A stretch of DNA of 64,000 bases from DASQHY01 sp035602605 (GCA_035602605.1 DATNLZ010000097.1:1-64000); one strand, 5' to 3'; numbered from the stretch's first letter, positions 26,947-36,496 are shown. Program-made: numbers and translations. Notes: generated from the letters alone by a model not told the origin.

Positions 26947-28188
26947 ATGTTGCACGCTACCGAAGTCATGGGCGCTGAAACGTATGATGTCGACGGAAAT
27001 TTCCTCGGGCGTGTGTCCGAGCTGTTTATCGAACCGGCTGAGCAAGCCAACCGGATCTCTCGCCTACTGCTCGCTCGTGGCAAGTTTCAGCCTCTGGTGG
27101 TGCGGCACGAGCAGGTAGCGCAGGTCGCGCCGGGTAAGGTGCAGCTAAATTGCGGCGAGAAAGCTCTCGAGACCTACGCGCCCAATGAAGCGTGGCTCGC
27201 TCTGCGCAAAGATTTGCTCGACCAGCAAATTATTGACACCAGCGGCCGCAAGGTGGTGCGAGTCAATGATATTGATCTGGTCGAGCAGCGCACCAACGGT
27301 AATGTCGAGCTCCGTGTGGTGCAGGCCGATGTCGGTTTGACAGGTGCTGCACGGCGCTTGCTTCAGGGACTGGTGTCTCCTGAGGGGATCCGCCGCTTGC
27401 AACAGAAGCTGCCTGCCAAGCTCATCCCCTGGGAATTTGTAAACTTGGTGGAATCGGACCCGTTGCGCCGTATCAAGCTGCGCCTCACCCACGACAAGCT
27501 GGAGCATTTGCATCCAGCCGATCTTGCCGACATTATGGAACAGCTCTCAGCATCCGAGCGGCATGCGATCATTGCTTCGGTTGACGAAGAGACTGCCGCC
27601 GCGGCACTTGCCGAGCTTGATGCCCGCCTCACGACCCAGATCGTCGAGAAATTAGATCCCGAAAAGGCCGCCAACATCTTGGAAGAAATGGCTCCGGACG
27701 CTGCCGCCGACGTCCTTGCGGAATTGACCCCGGAAACCTCAAAAGAATTGCTCAATGAAATGACGAAACAAGAGGGCCAGGAAGTTCGGGAACTTCTGCA
27801 ATTCGACGAGAACACGGCGGGCGGCATGATGAACCCTGATTTCATCTTCGTGGGAGAGATAGCCACCCGCGATGAGGTTATAGATTGGATTCGTTCGAAG
27901 GACCTGAATCTTGACCAGCTGGATGCAGTCGTGTTGATAAACGACGCTGCAGAATTTAGCGGGATTGTTCCGGTGAGCCGCTTGCTTCTGGGGCTGCCGG
28001 ATCAGCCGGTCGGGGAAATGAAATTAGAACCGTTACTCTCCGTCGAGCCCAGTGCCGATGACCAAGAGGTTTTCGAGATTTTCGACAAATATAATTTGCG
28101 AGCCCTCACCGTCGTCAACCATGAGAAGCGTCCGATCGGCGCGATCACAGTTGACGACGTGGTCTCACGCCTGGTGAAACAACTGTAG
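26947..28188 (+). CDS. PRC-barrel / MgtE N-terminal / CBS domain protein
   Basis: A soluble 413-residue protein. Residues 1-150 look like PRC-barrel repeats (EVMGAETYDVDGNFLGRVSE and IDTSGRKVVRVNDIDLV). The middle is an MgtE N-terminal superhelix (LHPADLADIMEQLSASERHA, LDPEKAANILEEMAPDAAAD, LLQFDENTAGGMMNPDFI), and two CBS motifs close it. In the Mg2+ channel MgtE these cytosolic parts sense Mg2+ and gate the pore, but the membrane domain is missing here. The gene 38 bases downstream encodes a membrane transporter, so this may be its regulatory partner. ATG 26947 has a strong Shine-Dalgarno (GAAAGGGAA). Confidence 0.88.
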   Translation: MLHATEVMGAETYDVDGNFLGRVSELFIEPAEQANRISRLLLARGKFQPLVVRHEQVAQVAPGKVQLNCGEKALETYAPNEAWLALRKDLLDQQIIDTSGRKVVRVNDIDLVEQRTNGNVELRVVQADVGLTGAARRLLQGLVSPEGIRRLQQKLPAKLIPWEFVNLVESDPLRRIKLRLTHDKLEHLHPADLADIMEQLSASERHAIIASVDEETAAAALAELDARLTTQIVEKLDPEKAANILEEMAPDAAADVLAELTPETSKELLNEMTKQEGQEVRELLQFDENTAGGMMNPDFIFVGEIATRDEVIDWIRSKDLNLDQLDAVVLINDAAEFSGIVPVSRLLLGLPDQPVGEMKLEPLLSVEPSADDQEVFEIFDKYNLRALTVVNHEKRPIGAITVDDVVSRLVKQL

Positions 28189-28226
28189 TTACGAAGACTT
28201 TAAAACGTGGAAAGAAGAATTCACCC

Positions 28227-29543
28227 TTGAGCTGGAAGGTTATCGCCGATCGTTGGAGCGGGTTACAACAGCATGCCGGCTCAGCGCGTACGCGCAGTCT
28301 TCGCAGGCGCGTGGCAATGCTCTTTGCCGTACTCGGGCCGGGCCTGATCACCTCTAACGTGGATAACGATGCGGGCGGGATCTCGGTTTATTCGCAGGCT
28401 GGCGCACAATACGGGTACAAGCTGCTGTGGGCTTTGATACCCATGACGATTGCGCTGTACGTCACTGAAGAGATGTGCGCGCGCATGGCGGTAGCGACCG
28501 GCAAAGGCCTTTCCGATCTGATTCGCGAGGAGTTTGGGTTCCGACCAACGTTTTTTATGATGGTTGCCGGTTTCCTCGTAGATTTGGGCAACGTGGTCGC
28601 CGAGTTTGCGGGTGTGGCCGCGGCGATGGAGATCTTTGGAGTCACTAAATACATCGCCGTACCAGTCGCCGCCGGGCTGGTATGGCTTCTCGTTGTCCGC
28701 GGCACGTATGCCCAAGTCGAGAGGATCTTTCTGATAGCTTGCAGTTTCTATCTGACCTACATCTTCTCAGCGATTCTGGCGAAGCCCGACTGGCTCCTCG
28801 CCGCCAAGTACACGGTTATTCCCGACATTCATTTTGATTCGGGATATCTTTTGACGCTTACCGCGCTGGTGGGCACGACCATCGCGCCGTGGCAGTTCTT
28901 TTATCTACAGGCAGGCTTCGTCGAAAAGCGAATCGGACCACGCCAATACAAGCAGGCTCGCGCTGACGTCCTGATCGGCAGCATCAGTTGCATGGTGATC
29001 GTATTCTTCATCATCGTGTGCACGGCGGCTACGCTGTACGTTTCCGGCAACCGGAACATTTCGAGTGCTGCGGATGCCGCCAAGGCACTGGCCCCATTGG
29101 CAGGCGTTTGGGCCAGCAAGTTATTTGCCTTTGGCTTGTTGAACGCGTCACTGTTCGCGGCCTCAATCCTTCCGCTATCCACGGCACACGTCATTTGCGA
29201 GGGGCTCGGATTTGAGGCCGGTATCAACCGGAAGTTCAGCGAGGCGCCGATCTTCTATTGGCTGTACACCGCCCTGATCGGAATCGGAGCGTTTTTCATC
29301 CTGATTCCGGGTGCCCCGCTTTTCAAAATTTTGATTCTGTCCCAGGTGGCCAATGGCGTTTGGCTGCCCATCGTACTGATTTTCATGCTCCTGCTCATTA
29401 ACCGCCGCGACTTGATGGGAACTCAAGTGAACAGCCCTGTCTTTAACTGGGTCGCATGGATTACTGCTGCTGCCATGATCGTGCTCACCCTAATCTTAGT
29501 TTACACGGCACTGTTTCAGCCGGGCGGGGTGCCTGGGACGTAA
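28227..29543 (+). CDS. NRAMP-related divalent metal transporter, probably Mg2+ type
   Basis: A polytopic membrane protein with about 11 helices in the NRAMP/LeuT fold. Canonical NRAMPs have DPGN in helix 1 and a Met metal ligand in helix 6. Here helix 1 reads GPGLITSNVDNDAGGI and helix 6 GTTIAPWQFFYLQ, with no Met at the ligand position. This is the pattern I associate with the NRAMP-related Mg2+ transporters. It lies directly after the MgtE-N/CBS protein, which also argues for Mg2+. The start is uncertain: TTG 28227 follows GAAAGAAG at good distance; a GTG (28311) or ATG (28317) would still keep helix 1. Confidence 0.85.
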   Translation: MSWKVIADRWSGLQQHAGSARTRSLRRRVAMLFAVLGPGLITSNVDNDAGGISVYSQAGAQYGYKLLWALIPMTIALYVTEEMCARMAVATGKGLSDLIREEFGFRPTFFMMVAGFLVDLGNVVAEFAGVAAAMEIFGVTKYIAVPVAAGLVWLLVVRGTYAQVERIFLIACSFYLTYIFSAILAKPDWLLAAKYTVIPDIHFDSGYLLTLTALVGTTIAPWQFFYLQAGFVEKRIGPRQYKQARADVLIGSISCMVIVFFIIVCTAATLYVSGNRNISSAADAAKALAPLAGVWASKLFAFGLLNASLFAASILPLSTAHVICEGLGFEAGINRKFSEAPIFYWLYTALIGIGAFFILIPGAPLFKILILSQVANGVWLPIVLIFMLLLINRRDLMGTQVNSPVFNWVAWITAAAMIVLTLILVYTALFQPGGVPGT

Positions 29544-29708
29544 TCGTTGGCTAAACCGCTAAACCACGGCCTCGTTGCACCTGTGCTTGACGCTGTGTTA
29601 ACTTTGCGGGGTAAAGATGGTCATCTTAGCCACCGCGTGCTGCAGGTTGAACCTCGCAGGACTCTCACCGTGAAGGTCGCCAGCAAGATCATCGATTTGC
29701 TGCCCTCG

Positions 29709-30494
29709 ATGCAGCGTGACGAACAACAGCTGCTCAAGCATCTCGACCTGAAGCGGCTTCCGCAGCATATCGCGATCATCATGGACGGCAATGGGCGCTG
29801 GGCGCAACGCCGCCACCTTCCTCGCGTAGCTGGGCACCGAGCTGGGGTCACCTCCGCTCGCACGATTATTGAAACGTGCGCGCGACTGAATATTTCGGCG
29901 CTGACCCTGTACGCCTTTTCACTCGAAAATTGGCGCCGTCCGAAGGCTGAGATTGATTTTTTGATGCGCTTGTTGCGCGAGTACCTCCGCAAAGAGCTAC
30001 CGATCATCCATAAGAATAATATTCGCATGATGACCATCGGACGACCGGAACAACTCCCCGCTGGCGTGCAAAACGACGTCGAGGAGGCCATGCGCGTTAC
30101 CGCAGGCAACACTGGTATGCGGCTCGCCGTGGCACTCAATTACGGTGGCCGAGCGGAGATCGTAGACGCCTTCAACGCTATCCTGAAGTCGTTACGCAGC
30201 AATGGCTCCGATGGTGCCGAAGTCAAGGTGATTGACGAAGCCGCGATTTCGCAGAATCTCTATACCGCAGGACTGCCTGATCCAGACCTTTTGATTCGTA
30301 CCAGCGGCGAAATGCGTGTCAGCAATTTCCTTCTTTGGCAGATCGCCTACGCCGAGATTTATGTAACTGAGACGCTCTGGCCCGACTTTACCCGTGCCAG
30401 GCTGCTGGAAGCCCTGATTGATTTCCAGAAGCGAGAACGTCGCTATGGTGGGCTGAACGGAGCGGAAATCGCAGTGCGTGTGGCTCGCCGATAG
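29709..30494 (+). CDS. uppS: Undecaprenyl diphosphate synthase
   Basis: A cis-prenyltransferase that elongates farnesyl diphosphate to the C55 carrier for peptidoglycan and O-antigen synthesis. The catalytic loop is HIAIIMDGNGRWAQRR; SARTIIETCARL, LTLYAFSLENWRRPKAEI, LAVALNYGGRAEI and LLIRTSGEMRVSNFLLWQ are the other conserved blocks, with WPDF near the end. The frame is open from a TTG at 29547, but the first ~54 codons have no family resemblance. ATG 29709 gives 261 aa, close to the usual 250, and is preferred; its ribosome site is weak. It heads the uppS-cdsA-dxr-rseP order common in bacteria. Confidence 0.93.
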   Translation: MQRDEQQLLKHLDLKRLPQHIAIIMDGNGRWAQRRHLPRVAGHRAGVTSARTIIETCARLNISALTLYAFSLENWRRPKAEIDFLMRLLREYLRKELPIIHKNNIRMMTIGRPEQLPAGVQNDVEEAMRVTAGNTGMRLAVALNYGGRAEIVDAFNAILKSLRSNGSDGAEVKVIDEAAISQNLYTAGLPDPDLLIRTSGEMRVSNFLLWQIAYAEIYVTETLWPDFTRARLLEALIDFQKRERRYGGLNGAEIAVRVARR

Positions 30495-30605
30495 GTTACC
30501 GGTGCCCCCCACTTTTCTTTATCCCAAGAACCTAGCGACGTTGATTGCGGGTCTCGCGTTCACTCCAGGTTGCTCGCACCTCTACGAATTCCCAAGGTTA
30601 CTTGC

Positions 30606-31439
30606 ATGACCTGGAAACGCGTGGCAACAGCTGCAGTTCTGATCCCTCTTGTGGTGGCGCTGGTGCTTTGGGCGCCCAAAAATCTACTAGCCGCCAGTCT
30701 CGCCGTAGTGATCATTCTCGCCCTCTTTGAATTCTTCGCAATCGGTGAACAAATTGGCCACCGCGGCTATCGCCTCTGGACCTGTACCTGTTCGGTCATC
30801 CTAATATTCGCGCTGGCGAACGCGGTAAGCCCGCGTGCGGAAGACTTTGTATCACGCAAAGGAGCAGCTTCGCATTTATTGCTTCAGCATCCGCTCATTA
30901 CACCTTTGTTCCTCTTTATCTTGGGGCTCATGGTCCTTACTCTTGGAACCCGGCGGCCGTTGGTCGAACACCTGCCCAGTCTCGGGATTAGCTCCTCCGG
31001 CTTCTTGCTTATTGCGCTGCCGATGAGCTTGGCAATCGATCTGCAACCGAAACTACTTCTTTTCACACTAGTTTTGATCTGGGCCGGAGACACGGCAGCC
31101 TATTTTGTGGGCCGTTCGTTAGGGCGCTGGAAAATGGCCCCTAAGCTCAGCCCCAACAAAACGTGGGAGGGTGCCCTCGCCAGCATGATGACATCTCTTC
31201 TGGTGGGCTGGATCTTCACACGCTGGACCGGACTCGAACTTCACCGCATGCTGGTGGCTGCGGCTCTCGGGAATTCGGCTGGGCAAATGGGTGACCTGCT
31301 AGAGTCCGCGTATAAGCGGAGCGCGGGTGTGAAGGACTCCGGTGGCCTGTTACCCGGCCATGGCGGGATGCTCGACCGCATTGACGCTCTTATTTTCGCC
31401 GTGCCCGTAGTCTGGTACTATTTAAAGTTAGCCTTATAG
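30606..31439 (+). CDS. cdsA: Phosphatidate cytidylyltransferase
   Basis: Makes CDP-diacylglycerol from phosphatidate and CTP in the membrane, the branch point of phospholipid synthesis. The 277-residue protein from ATG 30606 has about seven to eight hydrophobic helices. The C-terminal signature SAYKRSAGVKDSGGLLPGHG followed by GMLDRID is complete. WAGDTAAYFVGRSLGRWKMA and LSPNKTWEGALAS are also typical. AAGG (30594-30597) is a suitable ribosome site. Confidence 0.95.
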   Translation: MTWKRVATAAVLIPLVVALVLWAPKNLLAASLAVVIILALFEFFAIGEQIGHRGYRLWTCTCSVILIFALANAVSPRAEDFVSRKGAASHLLLQHPLITPLFLFILGLMVLTLGTRRPLVEHLPSLGISSSGFLLIALPMSLAIDLQPKLLLFTLVLIWAGDTAAYFVGRSLGRWKMAPKLSPNKTWEGALASMMTSLLVGWIFTRWTGLELHRMLVAAALGNSAGQMGDLLESAYKRSAGVKDSGGLLPGHGGMLDRIDALIFAVPVVWYYLKLAL

Positions 31440-31522
31440 ACCGCTGTTTGACCCTCGGCTTTGTTTGGCGGGCAGTACATTTCCCGCGGCAGTCTCGTGG
31501 CTTTAAAAGGTAACCTTGGCTC

Positions 31523-32713
31523 TTGAAACGTTTGGCTATTCTCGGTTCCACAGGCTCGATTGGCCGGCAATGCCTCAGCGTAATTGAGTCTTTGCCGGCG
31601 CGGTTCTGCGTCGAAGCACTGGCGGCCGGGGAAAACATCGAATTGCTGGCAACGCAGATCGCGCGTCACCGCCCGCAGCTCGTTTCTGTGGCGAACTCCC
31701 ATTTGATGGATCGGCTTGCAGACTGTCTTCGCGAGCAGGGGTTGGCCCCCCTTCCGGAGATCCATTGGGGCAGGGAGGGAATGCTCGCAGTGGCCACGCA
31801 TTCAGACGTCGAACTGTTGGTCTCGGCGTCTGTTGGCATAGTTGGTTTGGAAGCTACGTACTTTGCAATCAAGCAGGGCAAGCAGGTGGCGCTCTCTAAC
31901 AAAGAGGTTATGGTTGCCGCCGGCGAACTATTCATGACCGCCGCGCAGGCGGCCGGCGTCGAGCTGCTGCCCGTTGATAGTGAACACAACGCGATTCATC
32001 AGTGTTTGCGGGCAGGGGAGCATGCCGAGGTCAAGCGTTTGGTGCTTACTGCTTCGGGCGGTCCCTTTCGGAAAACACCCCTCCAGGAGCTAAAAAGCGT
32101 AACACCAGAGCAGGCATTGGCTCATCCCCGGTGGCGGATGGGTCCTCGTATTACCGTGGATTCCGCAACCTTGATGAATAAGGGTTTCGAGGTCATCGAG
32201 GCGCGCTGGCTTTTTAGCGTCAAGCCCGCGCAGATTGACGTCATCATACATCCGCAATCGACGATTCACTCCATGGTGGAATATGTGGATGGCTCGATTC
32301 TCGCACAGCTTGCTCCAACGGATATGCGCATGCCCATTCAGTATGCGCTAACCTATCCTGAGCGCGTGGCTTCGACGGAGTGCCAGCTCGACTGGACCGC
32401 GCTCCGACGTTTGGACTTCGAGAGAGTTTCGACGCGCCGTTTCCCGTGCCTGCGTTTAGCACGCGAAGCGCTGCGCAAGGGGGGCGCGCTACCTTGCGCC
32501 TTGAACGCGGCTGATGAGATTGCTGTGGCAGCTTTTCTCGAGCGGCGCCTATCCTTCACTGGCATCTATGAGGTGATTGAGCGCGTCCTGGAGCGCCTAC
32601 CACGCATCAAACTTCTTGGAATACATGACGTGCTCGATGCTGATCTCGAGGCCCGGCAAATCGCGGTCGAAGAAGTACAACGTTTGCATTTGAATATGGC
32701 TGCGGCGTCCTAG
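31523..32713 (+). CDS. dxr: 1-deoxy-D-xylulose 5-phosphate reductoisomerase
   Basis: The second enzyme of the non-mevalonate isoprenoid pathway, converting DXP to MEP with NADPH, 396 aa. The Rossmann start LAILGSTGSIGRQCLSVIE, LSNKEVMVAAGELF, the metal and substrate segment LLPVDSEHNAIHQCL, TASGGPFRKTPL, MGPRITVDSATLMNKGFEVI and HPQSTIHSMVEYVDGSI are all present. Translation starts at TTG 31523, directly before the Rossmann strand; no ATG is near. AAAAGG lies about a dozen bases upstream. Confidence 0.95.
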   Translation: MKRLAILGSTGSIGRQCLSVIESLPARFCVEALAAGENIELLATQIARHRPQLVSVANSHLMDRLADCLREQGLAPLPEIHWGREGMLAVATHSDVELLVSASVGIVGLEATYFAIKQGKQVALSNKEVMVAAGELFMTAAQAAGVELLPVDSEHNAIHQCLRAGEHAEVKRLVLTASGGPFRKTPLQELKSVTPEQALAHPRWRMGPRITVDSATLMNKGFEVIEARWLFSVKPAQIDVIIHPQSTIHSMVEYVDGSILAQLAPTDMRMPIQYALTYPERVASTECQLDWTALRRLDFERVSTRRFPCLRLAREALRKGGALPCALNAADEIAVAAFLERRLSFTGIYEVIERVLERLPRIKLLGIHDVLDADLEARQIAVEEVQRLHLNMAAAS

Positions 32714-32742
32714 CGCGCAGCAACGGAAAGGGTAGAAGGGCC

Positions 32743-34068
32743 ATGGGCAGCGTTTTAAGTCTTTTCATCGGTATCGTTCTGGTATTAGGGACCATGATCT
32801 TGGTCCACGAGTACGGCCATTTTCTGGCTGCGAGGCTTTGCGGTGTGCGCGTTGAGGTCTTCTCGATCGGCTTTGGCCCCCGCCTTTTCGGCTGGCGTCG
32901 TGGTGACACAGACTATCGCTTGAGCGCGCTCCCGCTCGGCGGCTACGTCCGCATGGCGGGACAAGATCTTTCTGAAAATCGCACCGGAGCACCAGACGAA
33001 TTGTTGAGCAAGACTCGTTGGCAGCGTGCGTTGATTGCGCTCGCCGGACCAGTCGTGAACCTCATCATGCCGTTTCTGCTTCTGGGCGGATTTTTCATTG
33101 CCATTGGTGTGCCGTATGAGTCCTTTGAAGACCGTCCCGTCGAGGTTATAGCCCTGGCGAAGAATTCTCCTCTGGCCACGGCTGGTCTTCAAATCGGCGA
33201 CCGCCTAGTTGAAATAAACGGGATTCAAAACCCTTCATGGGAAAAGGCGCTGAACGCCGCGGCCCAGGCCGGCCCTGCTTCGGAGTTACACGTTGTCGTC
33301 GAGAAAGATGGCAAGCGCCGTACCCTCACCCTTCCGCCTGCCAAACCTACGCAATCAGATTGGCCGTTTGGCTATGTGCCTATACCGCCGGTGGTGGATC
33401 AAGCGGTGCCGGGCTTGCCGGCTCAGCGCGCCGGAATGCGGTCGGGGGATCGCGTTATCAGCGTAAATGGCCAGCAGATCGCCACGTGGTTGGAATTTGT
33501 TGACGCCATTAAACATTCGAACGGCCAGCCCATTCTCGTCAAAGTTCGTCGCGGCGTTTCTGACCTGAACCTAACCATTGAGCCACAGCAAAACATGAAT
33601 GATCGCGGCGAACCGGTGTATCAAATCGGTGTCCAGGTTCAAGAAGATACTACCTATCGCCGTGAAGGTACGCTTAAGTCCCTGGAACTGGCTGGTCGTG
33701 CTACCGCGAACGGTGCGCGGCAGGTGGTCGGAGTCGTCGGCAAACTCTTTTCCGGCAAAGTGTCGGTGCGCCAGTTGCAAAGTGTCGTTGGAATCTCGCG
33801 GCAAGCAGGTCTGGCTGTAAAGAAGGGGCCCTATGAGGTGATCCAGTTGATGGCCCTGATCAGCCTCAATCTGGGGATCCTGAATCTTCTTCCGATTCCA
33901 ATTCTCGACGGCGGCCACATTTTGCTCCTGGCGATTGAGGGCGTAATGCGCCGTGATCTCAGTACGGCCTTCAAAGAGCGTTTCGTCCAAGTCGGCTTTG
34001 TGTTTCTCTTAGTCATCTTCGCGATCGTCATGTACAATGACGTCTTGCGTATTCTTCCGAGCCATTAG
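32743..34068 (+). CDS. rseP: RIP zinc metalloprotease RseP
   Basis: A site-2-type intramembrane protease, 441 aa. The zinc motif HEYGHFLAARLCGV lies in the first helix (residues 22-35). Two PDZ domains follow: about 125-200 (PLATAGLQIGDRLVEINGI) and 215-290 (PAQRAGMRSGDRVISVNGQ). The C-terminal membrane part holds NLGILNLLPIPILDGGHILL, with the third zinc ligand Asp. In proteobacteria it cuts anti-sigma factors and signal-peptide remnants; substrates here are unknown. A strong ribosome site (AGAAGGG) precedes ATG 32743. Confidence 0.95.
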   Translation: MGSVLSLFIGIVLVLGTMILVHEYGHFLAARLCGVRVEVFSIGFGPRLFGWRRGDTDYRLSALPLGGYVRMAGQDLSENRTGAPDELLSKTRWQRALIALAGPVVNLIMPFLLLGGFFIAIGVPYESFEDRPVEVIALAKNSPLATAGLQIGDRLVEINGIQNPSWEKALNAAAQAGPASELHVVVEKDGKRRTLTLPPAKPTQSDWPFGYVPIPPVVDQAVPGLPAQRAGMRSGDRVISVNGQQIATWLEFVDAIKHSNGQPILVKVRRGVSDLNLTIEPQQNMNDRGEPVYQIGVQVQEDTTYRREGTLKSLELAGRATANGARQVVGVVGKLFSGKVSVRQLQSVVGISRQAGLAVKKGPYEVIQLMALISLNLGILNLLPIPILDGGHILLLAIEGVMRRDLSTAFKERFVQVGFVFLLVIFAIVMYNDVLRILPSH

Positions 34069-34097
34069 CTGTGTTTGGTTCGGCCGCAGTGAACCGA

Positions 34098-34580
34098 ATG
34101 GCTGCGACTCCCGCACATCGTGTATCGACCGGCGAGCGTATAAATTCTCCCTCGAAGCCTGGCCGGCTCCAAAAAGCCCTGGAAGACCGTCGCGTCCGAC
34201 TGACGCGCCAGCGGCGCGCCATTGTTCAGGTAATGGATAGCGCCGAGCAACACCTTGATGCCGGCGCCATTCTTGATCGCGCGCAAAAGATTGATGCTCG
34301 CGTTCATCGCGTTACTGTGTATCGCACGATTGATCTCCTCAAACGCTACGGTTTGATTGACGAGCTTGACCTGCTCCACCTTCGCGGCGATCAACACTAT
34401 TATGAGAGTCATGGCCCGCGCGATCACATTCACGTGGCCTGCCTCGGCTGTGGCAAGGTGCGCGAAGTCGAGAGTCGTCTCTTCGAGCAGCTAAAAGCGC
34501 AAATTGAGCACGATTGCAATCTTCAGATCACCATTGCGCGCACCGAAATTGGCGGCTACTGCGAAAACTGCCGCAAATAG
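34098..34580 (+). CDS. Fur-family metal-dependent transcriptional regulator
   Basis: A Fur/Zur/PerR-type repressor, 160 aa from ATG 34098 (a GTG at 34071 would add nine residues). The winged helix spans about 25-95 (VRLTRQRRAIVQVMDSAEQH, VHRVTVYRTIDLLKRYGLID). The dimerisation domain holds HYYESHGPRDHIHVACLGCG and GGYCENCRK, giving two CxxC pairs for a structural zinc, plus the regulatory His residues. Whether it senses iron, zinc or peroxide cannot be decided from sequence. It follows rseP with almost no gap and is convergent with ribF. Confidence 0.9.
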   Translation: MAATPAHRVSTGERINSPSKPGRLQKALEDRRVRLTRQRRAIVQVMDSAEQHLDAGAILDRAQKIDARVHRVTVYRTIDLLKRYGLIDELDLLHLRGDQHYYESHGPRDHIHVACLGCGKVREVESRLFEQLKAQIEHDCNLQITIARTEIGGYCENCRK

Positions 34581-34612
34581 CGTTCTTACGAAATTTGTTG
34601 GGACTTTTTTAG

Positions 34613-35611
34613 CTAGTGCCGGTGGACTGCCGACTGCGATGATCTGGCCTCATACGTGCCACCCTTGCGCAGGCGCTCCCAGAAGCGGGTGGCACGGTCC
34701 ATGTCTTTCACAATCTGCGCCCGCAATTCTCCTGCTCCATCAAATTTTTTCTCTTCTCGCAAGCGCCGGCAGAAGCCGATCTCCATGGGACCACTGGTCA
34801 CCCGGTCCAAAAAATTAAATAGGTGGCTCTCAATGACCAGCGCAGACCCGTTGAATGTTGGACGCACACCTACGTTTGTTACCGAGCGATAGGCTCTCCC
34901 TTGTACCTGCGTCTCGGTAATGTATACGCCCCTGGCGGGCAGCAACTCTTGGTCGGCTTCCAAGTTTAGCGTAGGGAAGACCAGCTTACTCCCCGTGCCT
35001 GTCCCCGGGCGAATCTGCCCAGTTAGCACAAAGGGTTTACCTAGCAAGCGCGCTGCGCTGCTGACGCGACCCATTCCCACGAGCCGCCGAATCACCGTGC
35101 TCGAAATAGTCTCGCCGCGAAACGCTACTGTCGGCATAATCATGGTCTCAAATCCGCAAAGACGGCCCAAGGCTGCCAGCATTGCGACATCACCAGCATG
35201 CTTATGTCCGAACCTGAAGTTGTCGCTCACGAGGATCGCGCCCATCTGAAGCTGTTCTGCCAAAATTCCGCGCACGAATTCCTCTGGGGGGATTCGCGAA
35301 AATGCCAAGTCAAATTTCAGGATGACTGCCGCATCTAGTCCCAGCTCGCGAAACCCAGCGATTCTTTGCTCCAATGTTGAAATTCTGGGCGGGGCCATGT
35401 CCGGCCGCAGGACTTTGAGTGGCGGAGGCTCGAATGTCACCACGGTAGCAATAGCGTCCAACGTGCATGCCTGTTCTACAACCTCGCGCAAGATTTTTTG
35501 GTGGCCCATATGGATGCCATCAAAGTTGCCAACGGTGACGACACTGCGGCGCCCGCCAACGCCAAAGCGGCTCGCAAATTCGGCCGGGGCTCTAAACACT
35601 TCAAGCGGCAT
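34613..35611 (-). CDS. ribF: Bifunctional riboflavin kinase / FAD synthetase
   Basis: Makes FMN and then FAD from riboflavin, 332 aa. The N-terminal adenylyltransferase domain has SVVTVGNFDGIHMGHQKIL (HIGH-like motif), VLVSDNFRFGHKHAGD-type sequence, and RGETISSTVIRRLV. The C-terminal riboflavin kinase domain has GQIRPGTGTGSKLVFPTLNL, RGVYITETQV, NVGVRPTFNG and IESHLFNF. The Gly-rich kinase loop is intact, with PTLN in place of PTAN. The start codon shares one base with the stop of the MBL-fold gene, so the two are coupled. Confidence 0.95.
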   Translation of the reverse strand: MPLEVFRAPAEFASRFGVGGRRSVVTVGNFDGIHMGHQKILREVVEQACTLDAIATVVTFEPPPLKVLRPDMAPPRISTLEQRIAGFRELGLDAAVILKFDLAFSRIPPEEFVRGILAEQLQMGAILVSDNFRFGHKHAGDVAMLAALGRLCGFETMIMPTVAFRGETISSTVIRRLVGMGRVSSAARLLGKPFVLTGQIRPGTGTGSKLVFPTLNLEADQELLPARGVYITETQVQGRAYRSVTNVGVRPTFNGSALVIESHLFNFLDRVTSGPMEIGFCRRLREEKKFDGAGELRAQIVKDMDRATRFWERLRKGGTYEARSSQSAVHRH

Positions 35612-36480
35612 CAGACGCGCACCTCAAAACTCAGGCCATCGTAAGCCAGCTGCACATTCGGGTATCCGGCCTTTCGAATCCTCTCGTTGGTTTCTTCATG
35701 TGCTAGGTCATGCGCAATATGCGTGAACCACGCGCGTCGCGGCCGCAGCTCGGTTACTAATGCAAGAGCTTGCCCAACGGTCTGATGCATCGGATGAGGA
35801 TCGTCGCGCAACGCATCCAAAATCAGATCGTCAAGATCAGTCAGCAAATGCTTCGACGCAAGTGGCAGTTCGCTAAAATCGGTGAGATAAGCCGCACCAC
35901 CAAAGCGGAACCCCAGCACCGCCATGCTGCCATGCTTGGCCGGTACCGCGACCACTTTCAGGTTCAGAATACAGAAGCTGTCCTGCACCGGATGCAATGT
36001 GACTTCTGGAATGGTGCTCAGGGTCGGCATGCCATCGAACACATACGCAAACGTGCGTCGCAAAATCCTGAATGTTTCCTCGGAAGCGTAAACCGGGATT
36101 GGCTTCTTCTGCCGCAAATTGAAAGGGCGAATGTCATCAAAGCCCAGGATGTGGTCAGCATGCCCATGCGTCAGAAGCACTGCATCGAGTCGCTGGAGTC
36201 CCACGCGAAGAGCCTGCTGGCGGAAATCCGGTGTGGTGTCAATCACGGCATGCACATCGCCCCGCGAAAGCAAAACCGAGGGCCGCGTTCGATTATCATG
36301 GGGGTCCTTGGACTGGCACACACGGCAGCGGCATCCCAGGCTGGGCACTCCCATCGACGTGCCCGACCCGAGCACAGTCAGACGAAGTGGTTCGCGCAGA
36401 TGAACATTTTCGAAAAGTTTGGAAGGATTCGATTCGTGGTTTGCCCGAGCGGAGATCTGCGGTGGAAGAACGTCGGCCAT
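35611..36480 (-). CDS. MBL-fold metallohydrolase, PhnP-like
   Basis: A metallo-beta-lactamase-fold phosphodiesterase of the PhnP/cyclic-phosphate group, 289 aa from ATG 36480 (a GTG at 36495 is also possible). TVLGSGTSMGVPSLGCRCRV carries the characteristic cysteine cluster (GCxCxVC). The metal motif is LLTHGHADHILGFDDI, followed by PAKHGSMAVLGF, LTDFSELP, LILDALRDDPHPMHQT and WFTHIAHDL. Family members cleave 5-phosphoribosyl 1,2-cyclic phosphate or related esters; the substrate here is not evident. It sits between the DUF1844 gene and ribF. Confidence 0.88.
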   Translation of the reverse strand: MADVLPPQISARANHESNPSKLFENVHLREPLRLTVLGSGTSMGVPSLGCRCRVCQSKDPHDNRTRPSVLLSRGDVHAVIDTTPDFRQQALRVGLQRLDAVLLTHGHADHILGFDDIRPFNLRQKKPIPVYASEETFRILRRTFAYVFDGMPTLSTIPEVTLHPVQDSFCILNLKVVAVPAKHGSMAVLGFRFGGAAYLTDFSELPLASKHLLTDLDDLILDALRDDPHPMHQTVGQALALVTELRPRRAWFTHIAHDLAHEETNERIRKAGYPNVQLAYDGLSFEVRV

Positions 36481-36496
36481 CTTGTTCCAGGACACG

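Noticed and set aside
29547..29708. N-terminal extension of UppS from a TTG
   Set aside because: 54 extra residues with no resemblance to cis-prenyltransferases; ATG 29709 gives normal length.
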